Shown in pieces: positions 62,768 to 64,000 of a stretch of DNA of 64,000 nucleotides (within the stretch, counting starts at the first letter, position 1; each line of letters begins with the position of its first letter). Location of the stretch: NCBI GenBank assembly GCA_035498175.1, contig DATKAJ010000053.1, positions 9,407 through 73,406 of the forward strand, read 5' to 3'. Below the pieces are notes generated by a model that was not told the origin of the DNA, ran no database searches, and saw only the letters and a program-made list of their open reading frames with translations. The translations under genes were made by a program, and so were the position numbers. This DNA is from JALORV01 sp035498175 (GTDB taxonomy: Bacteria > Pseudomonadota > Gammaproteobacteria > Burkholderiales > Burkholderiaceae_F).

Positions 62768-64000
62768 ATGCCGACCCTTCCTTCTGCCGCGCGCGCGGGC
62801 GCCGCCGCGGCGATTCTGTGCACGTGCGCGGGCCACGCGCCGGCGCAGACGACACCGCAGTTGCCGACGACCGTCATTACGCCGGCGCGACAGACGCAAG
62901 CTCTCGACGAGGCGCTGCCGGCAACGTCCGTTATCACGCGCGCTGACATCGAACGCACGCAAAGCGTTGACATCGTGAGCCTGCTCTCGCGCGAGACCGG
63001 CGTGCAGTTCGCGCAGTCGGGCGGGCGGGGTGCGGCGGCATCGCTCTTCGTGCGTGGGGCCAATTCCTCGCAGGTGCTGGTGCTCGTCGACGGCGTGCGG
63101 CTAAATGCCGGCACGAGCGGCGCGGCCGCGGTCGGCGGCATCGCGCTCGACTCGATTGAGCGCATCGAGATCGTGCGCGGCAACCTCTCGAGCCTCTACG
63201 GCTCGGCGGCGATCGGCGGTGTCGTGCAGATCTTTACCCGGCGTGGCAGCGAGACCGGCATTGCGGTGAGCGCCGAGGGCGGACAGGGGCGCACGCTTGA
63301 TGGTCGCGTCAGCGGCGGGACCGAACTGGGCCCGGTGCGCGTCGGCGGCGCGCTGGGCGGCGGGACGACAACGGCCTTTTCGGCGATCGACGCAGGGCGC
63401 GTCGCTCACGGGCCGTTCGCTGCCGGCGCCAATCCGGATCTCGACGGCAACGAGTACCTGACGGCGTCGCTCGGCGCCACGTACCGCTCGGGGGAAACGC
63501 TGGCCGCGCTGAATGCCTGGCTCAACCGGAATCGCACGGAATTCGACAACACGTCGGACGGACCGACCGCGACCCATCTGGAGACGTCTCAGCTCGCGGC
63601 CGCCAACGCGCTGCTGCGAACAGCGGTGAACGATCGCTGGAGCACGCAGCTGGTGCTCGGTGCGTCGCGCGACAGCAGCACCAATGTCGTCAGCGTTCCG
63701 GCGTCGTTCGACGACGGGCAGTTCAGCTCGGACAATGTCATGGCCACCTGGACCAACGATGTCGATCTGAGCCGCGAACTGCGTGCACAGCTCGGTGCCG
63801 AATACCTCTACCAGGCCGGCGAGTCGACCGCGTACGACCCTGCATTCACGGGCATGGCGCAACGCTTCAGCCGCACGGTCGGCAGCGCCTGGCTTGGCCT
63901 GACGGGTGACTCCGGACCGCACCAGCTGCAACTCAATGTGCGGCAGGATCAGTACTCCGATGTCGGCGGCGCGACGACCGGGCTCGCCGCATACGGGTAC
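62768..64000 (+). CDS. btuB: TonB-dependent cobalamin receptor (BtuB-like), cut by window end
   Basis: 411 codons are visible; the stop lies outside the window. A signal peptide (MPTLPSAARAGAAAAILCTCAGHAPAQ) precedes a TonB-box-like TTVITPARQ and the plug domain: DIVSLLSRETGVQFAQSGG, SLFVRGANSSQVLVLVDGVR, IERIEIVRGNLSSLYGSAAIGG. The barrel begins near residue 155. The cobalamin riboswitch upstream supports B12 as ligand. GGGAG lies 5 bases before ATG 62768. Downstream genes of the usual btu/cob group are beyond the window. Confidence 0.88.
   Translation, partial: MPTLPSAARAGAAAAILCTCAGHAPAQTTPQLPTTVITPARQTQALDEALPATSVITRADIERTQSVDIVSLLSRETGVQFAQSGGRGAAASLFVRGANSSQVLVLVDGVRLNAGTSGAAAVGGIALDSIERIEIVRGNLSSLYGSAAIGGVVQIFTRRGSETGIAVSAEGGQGRTLDGRVSGGTELGPVRVGGALGGGTTTAFSAIDAGRVAHGPFAAGANPDLDGNEYLTASLGATYRSGETLAALNAWLNRNRTEFDNTSDGPTATHLETSQLAAANALLRTAVNDRWSTQLVLGASRDSSTNVVSVPASFDDGQFSSDNVMATWTNDVDLSRELRAQLGAEYLYQAGESTAYDPAFTGMAQRFSRTVGSAWLGLTGDSGPHQLQLNVRQDQYSDVGGATTGLAAYGY

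Overview
The window is GC-rich, densely coded bacterial DNA with no insertion sequence, prophage or CRISPR array that I can see. Gene content points to a betaproteobacterium, most likely Burkholderiales: a Bug/TctC-type binding protein, a small Trp-rich membrane protein of the TIGR04438 kind, a full LivKHMGF operon, the zapB-like/zapA/6S RNA arrangement and a short-type ArgC. This placement is inference from gene families; no rRNA is present to confirm it.

Layout. 1-10 kb: the tail of a ferritin-like gene, an MsbA-like ABC exporter with a MAPEG protein, then an FtsX-type permease with an AttH/CrtC-like protein. The matching LolD-like ATPase lies 3.3 kb away, beyond an oppositely oriented MgtA-type P-type ATPase. 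10-28 kb: threonine dehydratase, ergothioneine-type genes egtD/egtB, amiC-tsaE, queG, a tRNA-Thr(CGT) with a good promoter and terminator, assorted redox and CoA-ligase genes, and a GNAT-argC-paiB-transglutaminase operon behind an Arg-rich leader peptide and a strong terminator. 28-38 kb: a GcvA-like LysR regulator diverges from an eight-gene operon holding an SDR, a split transketolase, a DctPQM TRAP transporter, a second full-length transketolase and a hydroxypyruvate-reductase-like enzyme.

38-49 kb: the branched-chain amino acid transporter operon (livK upstream of its own terminator), dadA, a c-type cytochrome, ilvD, lgt and a Bug receptor. 49-58 kb: the propionyl-CoA to succinyl-CoA route (methylmalonyl-CoA mutase, MeaB, PccB, PccA and an epimerase-like VOC protein) with a MatB-like malonate/methylmalonate CoA ligase diverging from it. 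Two diverged 107-bp tandem repeats between pccB and pccA each carry a copy of the pccA ribosome-binding site and start. 58-64 kb: GrpB, a Sel1-repeat protein, a Crp/Fnr regulator, a TauE/SafE permease, an EVE protein, 6S RNA, zapA, a zapB-like gene, and a cobalamin riboswitch ahead of a BtuB-like receptor that runs off the window.

The parts fit an aerobic heterotroph living on amino and organic acids. Liv uptake, IlvA and DadA feed 2-oxo acids and propionyl-CoA into the B12-dependent mutase; QueG also uses cobalamin, and the riboswitch-controlled receptor would supply it. The most unusual items are the Arg-rich leader with terminator ahead of GNAT-argC, the double-transketolase TRAP operon (whose full-length enzyme lacks the usual phosphate-binding Arg and acceptor Asp by eye alignment), and the tandem pccA start repeats.
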